The notes beneath the pieces are model-generated. The model did not search any database and was not told the DNA's origin. It worked only from the letters and a program-made list of their open reading frames with translations. The translations under genes were made by a program, and so were the position numbers. From Arsukibacterium sp. UBA5043 (GTDB lineage Bacteria > Pseudomonadota > Gammaproteobacteria > Enterobacterales > Alteromonadaceae), in assembly GCA_002415085.1 (NCBI GenBank), contig DIBV01000012.1, positions 17,964 to 81,963 on the forward strand: DNA of 64,000 bases, read 5' to 3'. Below, piece by piece: positions 8,813 through 17,030 of the stretch; the first letter of the stretch is position 1, and every line of letters starts with the position of its first letter.

Positions 8813-9085
8813 ATGCATAATGAACTGGATGGTAAATTACTTTTAAATGTCTACGCCAAAGTAGAAAAGCATGGTAAACCGGTTGATACCGACCACGGTG
8901 CCGGTTTTACCCTGGACGGGCTGACTGTCAGCCAGGGTTTTGATGGTTATGAAGTGTATTTTCAGACAGCGAAAGTGCAACTTACCCTGGGCTTTCATCA
9001 TAAGTGGCACAGTGATGCCCAGAATGAAAAAGATATGGATGCTTTTATTGAGCTGATTAAGCATATTAACAACCATTACAGTTAA
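8813..9085 (+). CDS. DUF3081-family small cytoplasmic protein
   Basis: A 90-residue protein without signal peptide. The pattern of a short N-terminal helix (ELDGKLLLNVYAKVEKHG), a central beta region (FTLDGLTVSQGFDGYEVYF) and an acidic C-terminal helix fits the DUF3081 family, common in Vibrio, Shewanella and relatives. The role is unknown. It is divergent from the secreted-protein gene and ends about 40 bases before the lysC promoter region. A stop without obvious terminator leaves room for read-through into the lysC leader. Confidence 0.6.
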   Translation: MHNELDGKLLLNVYAKVEKHGKPVDTDHGAGFTLDGLTVSQGFDGYEVYFQTAKVQLTLGFHHKWHSDAQNEKDMDAFIELIKHINNHYS

Positions 9086-9134
9086 TTAAAGTTATCCTTA
9101 CTAAGGCAGTATTCAGTTATAGCTGTTATGATGC

Positions 9135-9237
9135 GGCGCAAAATAACCGATGGAAAATCGGTAGACGTGCGCCAAGCTGATAGACGGCTACAAGGCTATT
9201 GCTATCTGGCGGCTGACAAGGTAAAGTAGCCGCCGTC
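9135..9237 (+). ncRNA. Unassigned structured element in the lysC leader
   Basis: Upstream of the lysine riboswitch lies a run of nested inverted repeats. GGCGCA (9135-9140) pairs with TGCGCC (9168-9173), enclosing ACCGAT (9146-9151) paired with ATCGGT (9157-9162) around a GGAAA loop. GATAG (9179-9183) can pair with CTATC (9202-9206). GGCGGCT (9208-9214) can pair with AGCCGCC (9228-9234). An alternative pairing joins GACGGCTAC (9183-9191) with GTAGCCG...GTC (9226-9237), so the segment could switch between folds. A TATGAT -10-like hexamer at 9127-9132 would start the transcript right at this element. No protein-coding potential is evident. I cannot assign it to a named RNA family. Confidence 0.4.
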
Positions 9238-9253
9238 AATCATATCTGATAGA

Positions 9254-9419
9254 CCAGAAGAGGCGCGTTAACCAGGTAACCCGTGACAGAAGACTATACT
9301 TCGCAGCGCGGGCCAGGGGGATTAACGCCGAGAAAGTGCACAATATAGCGTGTGTGCTTTCGGTTGGGCAGGCTGAATCCTGCCGACTGTCACCTGTTTG
9401 TTTGGTGGAGAGCTTCTGG
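9254..9419 (+). promoter_or_regulatory. Lysine riboswitch (L box) in front of lysC
   Basis: The aptamer is recognisable from conserved core sequences: CCAGAAGAGGCGCGTT at the 5' side, AGGGGGATTAACGCCGAG in the middle, GGCTGAATCC and CTGTCACC further on, and GGTGGAG-GCTTCTGG at the 3' side. Helix P1 is a perfect pairing of CCAGAAG (9254-9260) with CTTCTGG (9413-9419). The whole matches the E. coli lysC leader pattern. Downstream, a TTTTGCT/AGCAAAA hairpin (9458-9477) precedes the ribosome binding site and may be part of the expression platform. Binding of lysine is expected to lower lysC expression, probably by blocking translation, since no terminator U-run is seen. Confidence 0.93.
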
Positions 9420-9516
9420 CCTTTGTTATCGATAGCAACGGTCTGTATTCATTTCCGTTTTGCTGCAATTAGCAAAAGCCATGCTCTGCTTATTTTATTT
9501 GTAAGGAGAGACACCC

Positions 9517-10866
9517 TTGTCCAATCTTATTATTGCCAAATTCGGTGGCACCAGTGTCGCTGACTTTGAAGCGATGGGCCGTTGTGCCGATATTATTCTG
9601 ACTAACAACGCCATCCGGGTTGTGGTGGTCAGTGCCAGTTCCGGCGTTACCAACCTGTTAGTCGATATTACCAAAACCACCAGTGTTACCGAGCGTTATG
9701 ACGCTTATGCCGGTATTGAAGCCATTACTTTAGCCGTACTTAACCGCCTGAGCCAGCCAGAGCAGGTGGCAGAGGCGATTGAGTTATTGCTTGGCGAGCT
9801 AAAAGCGCTGATTGAAAATGGCGGTGCGGTGTATAGCAGTGCTCATAAAGATCTGATTCAGTCATTCGGTGAGCGTTTAAGCTCGGCGCTATTCAGTCAG
9901 GTTTTGCGCGAGCGCGGCGCCGCTGCCCATTGTTTTGATATTCGAAGGATAATGCGCACCGATAGCCGGTTTGGCCGGGCCGAGCCGCAGGTAAAACAGA
10001 TTGCAGAGCTGGCACAAGTGCATTTGCAGCCATTAATCGCCGAGCAGCGGATTGTGACCCAGGGCTTTATCGGTCAGGACGAGTTTGAGCAAACCACCAC
10101 ACTGGGTCGAGGTGGCTCAGATTATAGCGCGGCCTTACTGGCAGAGGCGTTACAGGCTGATACCGTACAAATATGGACCGATGTGGTCGGTATTTTCACC
10201 ACTGATCCACGGCTAACCGATCAGGCGCGCTGCATTGGCGAAATCAGCTTTGATGAAGCGGCTGAAATGGCAACCTTTGGCGCGAAAGTGCTGCATCCGG
10301 CCACGCTGATTCCGGCGATGCGGCGCAATATCGGGGTGTTTGTCGGCTCTAGCCGTGAACCTGAAGCTGGTGGCACCTGGATTGCTAAAGAAGTAAAACA
10401 GCGACCACCTTACCGCGCCATTGCTTTACGTAAATCACAAACCCTGATTACGGTAAAAAGCCCGGATATGCTGCATGCTGCCGGTTTTTTAGCCCGGGTA
10501 TTTGATATTTTAAGCCGGCATCAAATCTCTGTTGATTTAGTGACCACTTCAGAAATCAGTGTCGCGTTAACGTTGGATGAAGGCGGCATGACCAGCGCCT
10601 TCAGCCATGCGGTAGAGCCGGCGCTTTTGGAGCTCAGAGCATTTTGTGAAGTGGTGGTAGAGCAGGGCTTAAGTCTGGTGGCGGTTATTGGTAACCATTT
10701 GCACAGTAGCAAAGGTATTACCGGTGAGCTGTTTAAGACGCTGGAGCGGATTAATATGCGGTTGATCTGCCATGGTGCGTCTAAGCACAATTTGTGCTTT
10801 TTAGTCCAGGATGCCGATGCGCCAGGCGTAGTAAAACAATTGCACTCCAGCTTATTCAGCGGCTGA
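9517..10866 (+). CDS. lysC: Lysine-sensitive aspartate kinase (aspartokinase III)
   Basis: A 449-residue enzyme, the same length as E. coli aspartokinase III, that phosphorylates aspartate in the first step toward lysine and diaminopimelate. KFGGTS (residues 8-13) is the kinase signature; LGRGGSDYSAALLA and VLHPATLIPA follow; two ACT domains fill residues from about 305 to 449 (AVIGNHLHSSKGITGELF in the second). Translation starts at TTG, fixed by AAGGAG eight bases upstream. It stands alone, not fused to homoserine dehydrogenase. The upstream lysine riboswitch points to feedback control by lysine at RNA level in addition to allosteric inhibition. Confidence 0.95.
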   Translation: MSNLIIAKFGGTSVADFEAMGRCADIILTNNAIRVVVVSASSGVTNLLVDITKTTSVTERYDAYAGIEAITLAVLNRLSQPEQVAEAIELLLGELKALIENGGAVYSSAHKDLIQSFGERLSSALFSQVLRERGAAAHCFDIRRIMRTDSRFGRAEPQVKQIAELAQVHLQPLIAEQRIVTQGFIGQDEFEQTTTLGRGGSDYSAALLAEALQADTVQIWTDVVGIFTTDPRLTDQARCIGEISFDEAAEMATFGAKVLHPATLIPAMRRNIGVFVGSSREPEAGGTWIAKEVKQRPPYRAIALRKSQTLITVKSPDMLHAAGFLARVFDILSRHQISVDLVTTSEISVALTLDEGGMTSAFSHAVEPALLELRAFCEVVVEQGLSLVAVIGNHLHSSKGITGELFKTLERINMRLICHGASKHNLCFLVQDADAPGVVKQLHSSLFSG

Positions 10867-10879
10867 TCAGCACTAGCAA

Positions 10880-10907
10880 GCCGGGCTCTTTTATCTCAGA
10901 GCCCGGC
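10880..10907. terminator. Hairpin between convergent lysC and queC
   Basis: A perfect 10-bp stem (GCCGGGCTCT / AGAGCCCGGC) with an eight-base loop sits in the 54-base gap between the two convergent genes. No long U-run follows on either strand. It probably serves both genes as a shared terminator or 3' stabiliser. Confidence 0.65.
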
Positions 10908-10920
10908 GGGTGCGCAAACG

Positions 10921-11577
10921 TTATTCATATGGCAGCGGATCGCTGGCGTTATTCAGCTTAAACGCCTCTAAGCGTTCCTGGCATGAACCACATTTACCGC
11001 AGGCTTTATCGCGACCGTTGTAGCAGGTCCAGGTTTTGCTGTAGTCCAGACCCATGGCAAGGCCGTCGGCCAGAATTTCAATTTTGGTCTGATATAAATA
11101 CGGGCTGACAATATCGACTGGCTGATAATTAGCAATCTGGCAGACGTCATTCATTTTCTGGACAAACTCCGGCCGGCAATCCGGGTAAATGAAGTGATCA
11201 CCGGAATGGGCACCGTAATGTACGGCGCGGGCGCCAATAGAGTCGGCATATCCTACTGCTAACGATAACAGAATCATATTGCGGTTCGGTACTATGGTTG
11301 ATTTCATATTGTCGGCTGCATAGTGACCTTCAGGTACGTCGATGTCACTGGTCAGTGACGAGCCAGCGATTAACTGATTTATTGCTGAAATATCGACTAT
11401 CTTATGCTTAATATTCAGTTCTTTACAGACGTTAGCCGCGCATATCAACTCTTTAACATGGCGCTGACCATAGTTAAATGACAAGGCATATACGTCGTGG
11501 CCAGCAGCGACTGCTTTCTGTAATACGGTAAAGGAATCCATACCACCTGAATAAATAACCACAACTTTTTGGCTCAT
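10921..11577 (-). CDS. queC: 7-cyano-7-deazaguanine synthase
   Basis: A 218-residue enzyme that makes preQ0 from 7-carboxy-7-deazaguanine with ATP and ammonia, on the way to queuosine in tRNA. The PP-loop SGGMDS is at residues 10-15. The C-terminal zinc site [14 protein letters not shown] is complete. I start at the ATG at 11577, just after an AGAGAGA ribosome binding stretch, because the longer frame adds ten residues that the family lacks. It is divergent from queE, which makes its substrate; the two genes share a 96-base intergenic region. Confidence 0.94.
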   Translation of the reverse strand: MSQKVVVIYSGGMDSFTVLQKAVAAGHDVYALSFNYGQRHVKELICAANVCKELNIKHKIVDISAINQLIAGSSLTSDIDVPEGHYAADNMKSTIVPNRNMILLSLAVGYADSIGARAVHYGAHSGDHFIYPDCRPEFVQKMNDVCQIANYQPVDIVSPYLYQTKIEILADGLAMGLDYSKTWTCYNGRDKACGKCGSCQERLEAFKLNNASDPLPYE

Positions 11578-11598
11578 TACTGTCTCTCTCTGTATAAT
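11569..11598 (+). promoter_or_regulatory. Possible sigma-70 promoter of queE
   Basis: TTGGCT (11569-11574) and a perfect TATAAT (11593-11598) are separated by 18 bases and point toward queE. The -35 box overlaps the queC start, so queE transcription could interfere with queC initiation. The -10 box is strong; the -35 box is moderate. Confidence 0.45.
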
Positions 11599-11673
11599 AG
11601 CGGGCAAAGTGGCCGCGCATTGTACTTGAACATTGCGGTCAGATCACCTGCTTGGCATTAAGGAAACCACGGC

Positions 11674-12342
11674 TTGTTGTATAAGGTTAACGAAATATTT
11701 GAAACCATTCAGGGCGAAGGCAGCTTTACCGGTGCACCAGCTATTTTTGTCCGGCTGCAGGGCTGTCCCGTTGGTTGTGCCTGGTGTGATACCAAACATA
11801 CCTGGACTGTTAACCCTGATTTGCAGGTTGCTCCTCAGACATTGATGGCAAAATCAGCTGAGACTGAACAGTGGTCAACGTTTACTGCTGAGCAATTGCT
11901 GGCGTTGTTTCAGGAAAACGGTTACCAGGCCAAGCATGTGGTAATCACCGGGGGAGAGCCCTGTATGTACGATTTAAATCCACTTTGCGATACATTACAT
12001 GCGGTGGGGTATCAGACCCAGATTGAAACCAGCGGCACATTTGAGATTTTGGTTCCCTCTAAAAGCTGGGTAACGGTATCACCGAAAGTAAATATGAAAG
12101 GCGGCTATAAAGTATTACAAAGTGCACTGGACCGGGCCAATGAAATAAAACACCCGGTGGCAATGGACAAACACATTGAACAGCTGTTGCAGTTGCTAAA
12201 GCAAACGGACATCGGTAGCAAATTAATTTATTTACAACCAATTAGCCAACAGGCTAAGGCGACCGCGTTAGCTATTGCCTATTGTAAAAAGCATAACTGG
12301 CGTTTGAGTGTTCAGGTACATAAATATCTGGGTATTGAGTAG
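11674..12342 (+). CDS. queE: 7-carboxy-7-deazaguanine synthase
   Basis: A 222-residue radical SAM enzyme of queuosine synthesis. It shows the family start ETIQGEGSFTGAPAIFVRLQ followed by CPVGCAWC, the cysteine triad C31/C35/C38 that holds the 4Fe-4S cluster, then ITGGEPCMYDL for SAM binding and a Gln/Thr-rich substrate pocket (QIETSGT). The start is TTG, placed eight bases after AAGGAA; a second TTG follows directly and is equally possible. It is divergent from queC. No queD or queF is in the window. Confidence 0.94.
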   Translation: MLYKVNEIFETIQGEGSFTGAPAIFVRLQGCPVGCAWCDTKHTWTVNPDLQVAPQTLMAKSAETEQWSTFTAEQLLALFQENGYQAKHVVITGGEPCMYDLNPLCDTLHAVGYQTQIETSGTFEILVPSKSWVTVSPKVNMKGGYKVLQSALDRANEIKHPVAMDKHIEQLLQLLKQTDIGSKLIYLQPISQQAKATALAIAYCKKHNWRLSVQVHKYLGIE

Positions 12343-12382
12343 TGGCCCGGACGCATAGAGGCCAGCGGGTTTAGCGAAACGA

Positions 12383-12964
12383 TCAGGCGTTGTGATCAAG
12401 CCAGTTTTGCAGACCTTCCAGGCATATTAACGGGTCGTACTCTGCTGATAGTTTTTGTTTTAATCCCGGTTGCATGGGCATCAGCTCCAGCCAGCGCGAT
12501 GCAAGCCAGCTTGCGTTATCAAGCTCTGGCTCCGGATAAAGTTGCTGCAACTGAGGATATTCTGCCAGCAATTGCAAAAATGAACGGGCTAAATCAGGAA
12601 AGCGCTGGCTAAGACGGATTTCCGGCCAGCTATTTAATTCGGTCACCGTAGCAACGTTTAACTTATCTTCTTCCTGCCAGCGATCAGTAATTTCAACCCG
12701 GCTTACTCCCCTTACCGTAATTCCCAGTAAGCCATCTGCAAGTTGTTCAAAATCATCAATCACCGCTTCGGTTGCCAGCGGTAAGATCCGGTCACGATGA
12801 TGTTGGCTCGCAAATGGGTTAAGCAATGCCATTGCGAAACTACGTTTTGCCAGTCCGGCCTCTTTAACCAGTCTGATATAGCGTTTTTCGAATACCCGTA
12901 GCTTTAGTTTGCCACCGGGTAAAATAAAACTGCTCAATGGAAATAATGCCAATTGTTTACTCAT
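12383..12964 (-). CDS. LON substrate-binding domain protein (LonN only)
   Basis: A 193-residue protein made only of the N-terminal domain of Lon protease. It starts with LALFPLSSFILPGGKLKLRVFEKRY, the classic LonN opening, and lacks any ATPase or protease part. Free-standing LonN proteins are widespread in gammaproteobacteria and have no firm function; peptide or protein binding is the usual suggestion. The ATG at 12964 is preferred; a GTG four codons upstream is an alternative. It is convergent with queE. Confidence 0.87.
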   Translation of the reverse strand: MSKQLALFPLSSFILPGGKLKLRVFEKRYIRLVKEAGLAKRSFAMALLNPFASQHHRDRILPLATEAVIDDFEQLADGLLGITVRGVSRVEITDRWQEEDKLNVATVTELNSWPEIRLSQRFPDLARSFLQLLAEYPQLQQLYPEPELDNASWLASRWLELMPMQPGLKQKLSAEYDPLICLEGLQNWLDHNA

Positions 12965-13133
12965 ACTGCACTTCACTATCGCTCTGTTTCTGATTATGTT
13001 AACAATACGGCCAGCGCTCTTTATCAGATCGGCATCGACCTAATATTTCTCAGAAGCCGCGCACTGGCTATTTTGGTATTACATGATAAATTTAAAACTA
13101 CAGTCATTACCCTGAGCGGCGCTCAAGGCATTT

Positions 13134-13898
13134 ATGCGATTAAACCTGCGCCAAGGTATCAGTTCGTCTTTATTGCTCTTGCAAGCATGGAGTGCGGTTG
13201 CCAGTGAGCTACAGGTACTGCGAGCGGTGGTGAGTGACTCCAATATGCCACCCTACGCCATTTTTGATGAGACAGGCAGGTTAAGTTCAGGCTTAAGTAA
13301 AGATATTCTGGACGCTTTGGCAATACTAAGTAAGCTTGATATACAGTATCTTACTTTACCCAGAGCCAGAATAGAAAGCTGGTTAGTCAACGGGCAGGCT
13401 GATGTGGCTTGTTTTTTGAATCCGGATTGGGTAGCAGAGCCCGCACTGTATCACTGGAGCCCGCCACTGTTTGCAACCCGGCAATTATTGATTCGCCGCG
13501 CCGACAGCTCACCCATTATTGCCTTGCCTGATCTGGTTGGCAAACGGGTGGGGACCACACTTGGTTTTACCTATCCCGAACTTGCACAGGTATTCGCATT
13601 AGGTGATGTTATCCGTGACGATGCTCATACCTTAGAACGTAATCTGAAGCGACTGGAACAGGGACGACTAGATGCGGTAATGAGTGTCGATTTATCTTAC
13701 TATTTTTTTATGACAAATGGTGGGATGGGTAACTTTGCAGCCGATCCACTCTGGTCGTCACCGCCATCAGTATACTGCGCTATTAGCAGATTTAATCCGC
13801 AGCGTGCAGCAAACCTGTTACGCGGCTTGCACACCTTAGTAGAGAACCAGTTTATCGACCAGCAATTACGGCGCTATAAAGGCGAAACAACAGAATAG
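13134..13898 (+). CDS. Periplasmic solute-binding-like protein (SBP_bac_3 fold)
   Basis: A 254-residue exported protein with a signal peptide ending near WSAVAS. The mature part follows the type 3 solute-binding fold: MPPYAIFDETGRLSSGLSKDILDAL at the start, a LVGKRVGTTLGFTYPEL hinge segment, and NLKRLEQGRLDAVMSVDLSYYFF at the second lobe. No ABC permease or ATPase lies nearby, so it is probably one of the orphan amino-acid-binding-like periplasmic proteins common in Alteromonadales rather than a transporter subunit. The ligand is unknown. Confidence 0.8.
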   Translation: MRLNLRQGISSSLLLLQAWSAVASELQVLRAVVSDSNMPPYAIFDETGRLSSGLSKDILDALAILSKLDIQYLTLPRARIESWLVNGQADVACFLNPDWVAEPALYHWSPPLFATRQLLIRRADSSPIIALPDLVGKRVGTTLGFTYPELAQVFALGDVIRDDAHTLERNLKRLEQGRLDAVMSVDLSYYFFMTNGGMGNFAADPLWSSPPSVYCAISRFNPQRAANLLRGLHTLVENQFIDQQLRRYKGETTE

Positions 13899-13910
13899 TT
13901 TTTCAGAAGC

Positions 13911-14351
13911 CTACTGTCGCGGGTCGTCTTTTAGTCTGGGAATTTTCAAACCGAGTTCTATACCACGATGGCGAGCATAGTAGGTGCAGCCTATAAACAT
14001 TATTGATGCCAACAAGAGTTCAATAAGCGCTAATAACTGATATAGCCCGGTACTGACCCATAAGTTAGTTAAACTGTGTAAAAAGTAAATCATCACGATA
14101 AAGTTAGCCCAGGCAAAGGTGTAGGCTTTGCCTTTGATAATGCCATACATCGGTAGCCATAACGGCAGCCACAATAAGGCCGTGCTGATCAATTTATTAC
14201 CGGTTAACTGATTCGCGCTGCCATAGGTAGCAGGGGAAAGCCAGATTAGCCATATTGGAATCAGCAGCCATAAGCCCCAATAGCCGAATCGGGCCAGAGC
14301 CAGGTAGGTTTTAGTCCGCGGAGCCATCGCAACTTCAGCATGTTCATTCAT
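13911..14351 (-). CDS. DUF2069 small inner-membrane protein
   Basis: A 146-residue membrane protein with about four hydrophobic segments (GYWGLWLLIPIWLIWL, LISTALLWLPLWLPMYGII, FAWANFIVMIYFL, LLALIELLLASIMFIG). The pattern and the position after wrbA fit DUF2069, a family that is nearly always found beside wrbA and arsC in gammaproteobacteria. Its start shares one base with the wrbA stop (TAATG), indicating coupled translation. The function is not known. Confidence 0.8.
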   Translation of the reverse strand: MNEHAEVAMAPRTKTYLALARFGYWGLWLLIPIWLIWLSPATYGSANQLTGNKLISTALLWLPLWLPMYGIIKGKAYTFAWANFIVMIYFLHSLTNLWVSTGLYQLLALIELLLASIMFIGCTYYARHRGIELGLKIPRLKDDPRQ

Positions 14352-14935
14352 TATTTGTCAAATCCTGCAGATTTTAAAGACATACTAAGTTGTGCCAAAC
14401 GCTTACCAAAAGCAACGGCCAACCGTTGTTCGTCAACACTAAGTTTGGTATCACCTTGCAACCCGCTTATATGAGTAGGGCCATAGGGGGTGCCACCGGT
14501 CTGGGTGTTGTGCAATTCCGGTTCAGCGTAAGGAATACCCATTAATACCATGCCATGGTGAAGCAGTGGTAACATCATACTCAATAAATTCGCTTCATTG
14601 CCGCCATGCATACTGCCCGATGACGTAAAAACGCCGGCCGCTTTGTTAATTAACTCACCTTTGAGCCAGATACTGCTGGTCGTGTCCCAGAAAGCTTTGG
14701 CTTCAGCCGCCATATTACCAAATCGCACAGGACTGCCAAAAGCTAAGCCGTCACACTGGCTAAGATCAGCGAGCGTTACTGATGGATGTCGACTTGCCTG
14801 CTCCTTGTCAAATCCGGCGATACTGCGGATAACGGCAGTAGCTCCCGCCTGAGCGATGCCAATGGCTACTTTTTCAGCCAGGGCTACCACGCTACCATGC
14901 TTTGAGTAGTACATTACCAGAACCTGAGCGCTCAT
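14351..14935 (-). CDS. wrbA: WrbA-type NAD(P)H:quinone oxidoreductase
   Basis: A 194-residue flavodoxin-fold enzyme that reduces quinones with NAD(P)H and FMN, protecting against oxidative stress. Visible are VMYYSKHGSVVALAEKVA for FMN phosphate binding, LAFGSPVRFGNMAAEAKAFWD, and the family signature FTSSGSMHGGNEANLLSMM with TQTGGTPYGPTH. Length is close to the 198 residues of E. coli WrbA. It overlaps arsC upstream (TGATG) and the DUF2069 gene downstream (TAATG), so the three form one tight operon. Confidence 0.93.
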   Translation of the reverse strand: MSAQVLVMYYSKHGSVVALAEKVAIGIAQAGATAVIRSIAGFDKEQASRHPSVTLADLSQCDGLAFGSPVRFGNMAAEAKAFWDTTSSIWLKGELINKAAGVFTSSGSMHGGNEANLLSMMLPLLHHGMVLMGIPYAEPELHNTQTGGTPYGPTHISGLQGDTKLSVDEQRLAVAFGKRLAQLSMSLKSAGFDK

Positions 14936-15279
14936 CAGAGAATAGCGCTTACGTTGCTAAGCGGGCGACCAATAGCTGCGTGCTCACCATTAATAACAAT
15001 TGGCCGTTCTATTAATTTTGGATGCTCAACCATGGTGTTAATTAATTGCTGTTCGCTTAATGCAAGATTATTCAGTTGCAAACTACGATATTCTTCCTCT
15101 TTGTCGCGCAGCAACTGTCGGGCAGGAATATTCAGCTTGATTAGGATTGCTGCTAATTCGGCTGCGGTCGGTGGTGTTTTGAGATACTCAATTATTGTAA
15201 AATCAGCACCATTTTTCTGCAACAACGCTAACGCTTCTCGGCTTTTTGAACAGCGTGGGTTGTGGTAAATCGTAATCAT
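14935..15279 (-). CDS. arsC: ArsC-family glutaredoxin-dependent reductase
   Basis: A 114-residue thioredoxin-fold protein of the ArsC family. The redox Cys is in NPRCSKSREAL (Cys10 region), and the substrate-side signature MVEHPKLIERPIVINGEHAAIGRP is intact, with the Arg residues that bind arsenate in true reductases. It corresponds to the YfgD/ArsC gene found beside bepA in E. coli. Without other ars genes an arsenate role is likely but unproven. It is the first gene of the arsC-wrbA-DUF2069 operon. Confidence 0.9.
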   Translation of the reverse strand: MITIYHNPRCSKSREALALLQKNGADFTIIEYLKTPPTAAELAAILIKLNIPARQLLRDKEEEYRSLQLNNLALSEQQLINTMVEHPKLIERPIVINGEHAAIGRPLSNVSAIL

Positions 15280-15339
15280 AATTTTTCCATTAACTAACTA
15301 AATCATTTCAAATTTTAACAGGTTTAGTGGCTGCCCCGC

Positions 15340-16788
15340 TTACATTTGCTTTAACCGGTCAAACTCGGCTTGAAATTGTTGTTTTTTTGCTTCAACCCGT
15401 CTGTTTTCAAGCCGGGATTTTTCACCAATATGATTAAGGGCTTCATTCAGATCATCTATCGCCTTAGGATAATTGGCTAATTGGTAATACAGATCAGCCT
15501 GAGCCTCGTAATATTTCGGATAATCCTCTAATTTTTTATAAGCATCTGATAATAAATCGTAAGCGAGAATATTGTCGCTCTTGTAATACACTAAATTACG
15601 AAGCAGATGAATGGCCAGCCGATAGCTACCGGCCTTTATCGCCGCATTGGCGTAATTTAGGGTGACAACCTGATTGTTGGGTCTGAGCAGGTATTCTTGT
15701 TCGAGCATCTCCAGCGCTTTGTTAAATTGATTCTGGCCGAGCAAAATATCGGTATAAGCGTCCACGTAATACAAATTGTGTGGCTCTTGCTGCAGTAATT
15801 CTTCGATAATTTTCTGAGCTTCAACAAACAGACTGTTGTCGAGTTTAGCCAACGCCAAACCGTACAAATTGGCTTTGGTGTTGCCCCCGGGCTGACTTAA
15901 ACGTTGTTCAAATATACCTATCGTCTCTTTAGCCGGATACTGATATCGGGCTAATACCCGTGCTTTCGCCAGAATGTAGTCCTGGCTGTCAGGGACATAA
16001 CGTTTTTCAAACTGCTCTGCCCGCAAGCGAGTATCGCTAACCCTGGCTTGTGATAAAGGGTGGGTCTGTAAAAAGGCTAATTGTTGGTTAACGAAGCGGT
16101 TTTGCTGGGTAAGTTTATAAAAAAACTCGGGTACAGCGTAGGGGTCAAAACCCGAATCGGCCAGGATTTTCATGCCTATCCGGTCTGCTTCCTGCTCATT
16201 GCCTCGAGTAAAATTTATTGCGCTCTGCTGGGCCGCACCTTGCGTTGCCATCATGGCTGCCATGCCAGCCTCCGGATTCACCGTCGCCAGCACTATCGCG
16301 CCCAACATACCGGCCAACGACACCGGCGCGCGCTGATTTTGTGCTTCAACAAAACGGGCAATATGACGTTGTGTAACATGGGCAATTTCATGGGACATCA
16401 CTGAGGCAAATTCGCTTTCAGATTCTGAAACTGCCAGGGTACCGGTATGTGAGGCAATATTACCGCCTAATGTCGCGAAGGCATTGATATTTTTATTGTT
16501 AACCCAATAAAACTTAAACGGAAATTTAACATCGTTGGCCCGGGCAACCAACCGATTGCCCAGATCATTTATATATTCGTCAAGCAAAGGATCATAAACC
16601 ATCGGTAAGCTGCCACGGGTTTGCCGCATCAGCACATCGCCCAGCTGCTTTTCTTTTTCAGGTGTGATGGTCGAAAACGCATTACCGCCAATATCAGGCA
16701 AACCTGATTGTGCTATAGCGGAGCCCATCAGCAGGCTTACACTGGCGATGCACCCTATAATAAATTGCTGGACCGCTTGATATGACAT
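15340..16788 (-). CDS. bepA: BepA-like outer-membrane-protein quality-control metalloprotease
   Basis: A 482-residue exported M48 protease with a C-terminal TPR region, near the 487 residues of E. coli BepA. After the signal peptide, the active site HEIAH lies at residues 133-137, with the third zinc ligand in EQEADRIGMKIL. The TPR-like helices run from about residue 265 to the end. BepA degrades stalled LptD and BamA assembly intermediates in the periplasm. It sits next to arsC on the same strand with a 60-base gap, as in the E. coli yfgC-yfgD pair. Confidence 0.93.
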   Translation of the reverse strand: MSYQAVQQFIIGCIASVSLLMGSAIAQSGLPDIGGNAFSTITPEKEKQLGDVLMRQTRGSLPMVYDPLLDEYINDLGNRLVARANDVKFPFKFYWVNNKNINAFATLGGNIASHTGTLAVSESESEFASVMSHEIAHVTQRHIARFVEAQNQRAPVSLAGMLGAIVLATVNPEAGMAAMMATQGAAQQSAINFTRGNEQEADRIGMKILADSGFDPYAVPEFFYKLTQQNRFVNQQLAFLQTHPLSQARVSDTRLRAEQFEKRYVPDSQDYILAKARVLARYQYPAKETIGIFEQRLSQPGGNTKANLYGLALAKLDNSLFVEAQKIIEELLQQEPHNLYYVDAYTDILLGQNQFNKALEMLEQEYLLRPNNQVVTLNYANAAIKAGSYRLAIHLLRNLVYYKSDNILAYDLLSDAYKKLEDYPKYYEAQADLYYQLANYPKAIDDLNEALNHIGEKSRLENRRVEAKKQQFQAEFDRLKQM

Positions 16789-17030
16789 ACTGCCCCGATT
16801 TTAGTGTCAGTTGATGGCGTTAACTGCATAATTGGTCTGTTAACTGAAGTTTTAGTTCAATAGTAAGCGACTGACTGCAGTATTATTGCGCAATCGACAT
16901 GCTTACCCGAAAGCCGGGGTAATCTAGCATATTCGGCTGTCTGTCTGACAGATAAGCCACAAAAATTGTTCTAAGTTAGTTATACTGAGCCAATAAGTTG
17001 TTTTTGCACGCAAAGGGTTGGAGTGGCACT

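Noticed and set aside
9254-9516. Transcription terminator in the lysC expression platform
   Set aside because: The only hairpin found (9458-9477) has no following U-run, so control of translation is more likely.
10367-10374. GCTGGTGG sequences as Chi sites
   Set aside because: Single 8-mers such as this one and one near 44095 occur by chance, and the Chi sequence of this organism is unknown.
14935-15279. Arsenic resistance island
   Set aside because: The two ArsC-family genes and the ArsA-like ATPase are far apart, with no arsB, arsR or acr3; each sits in its usual housekeeping neighbourhood.
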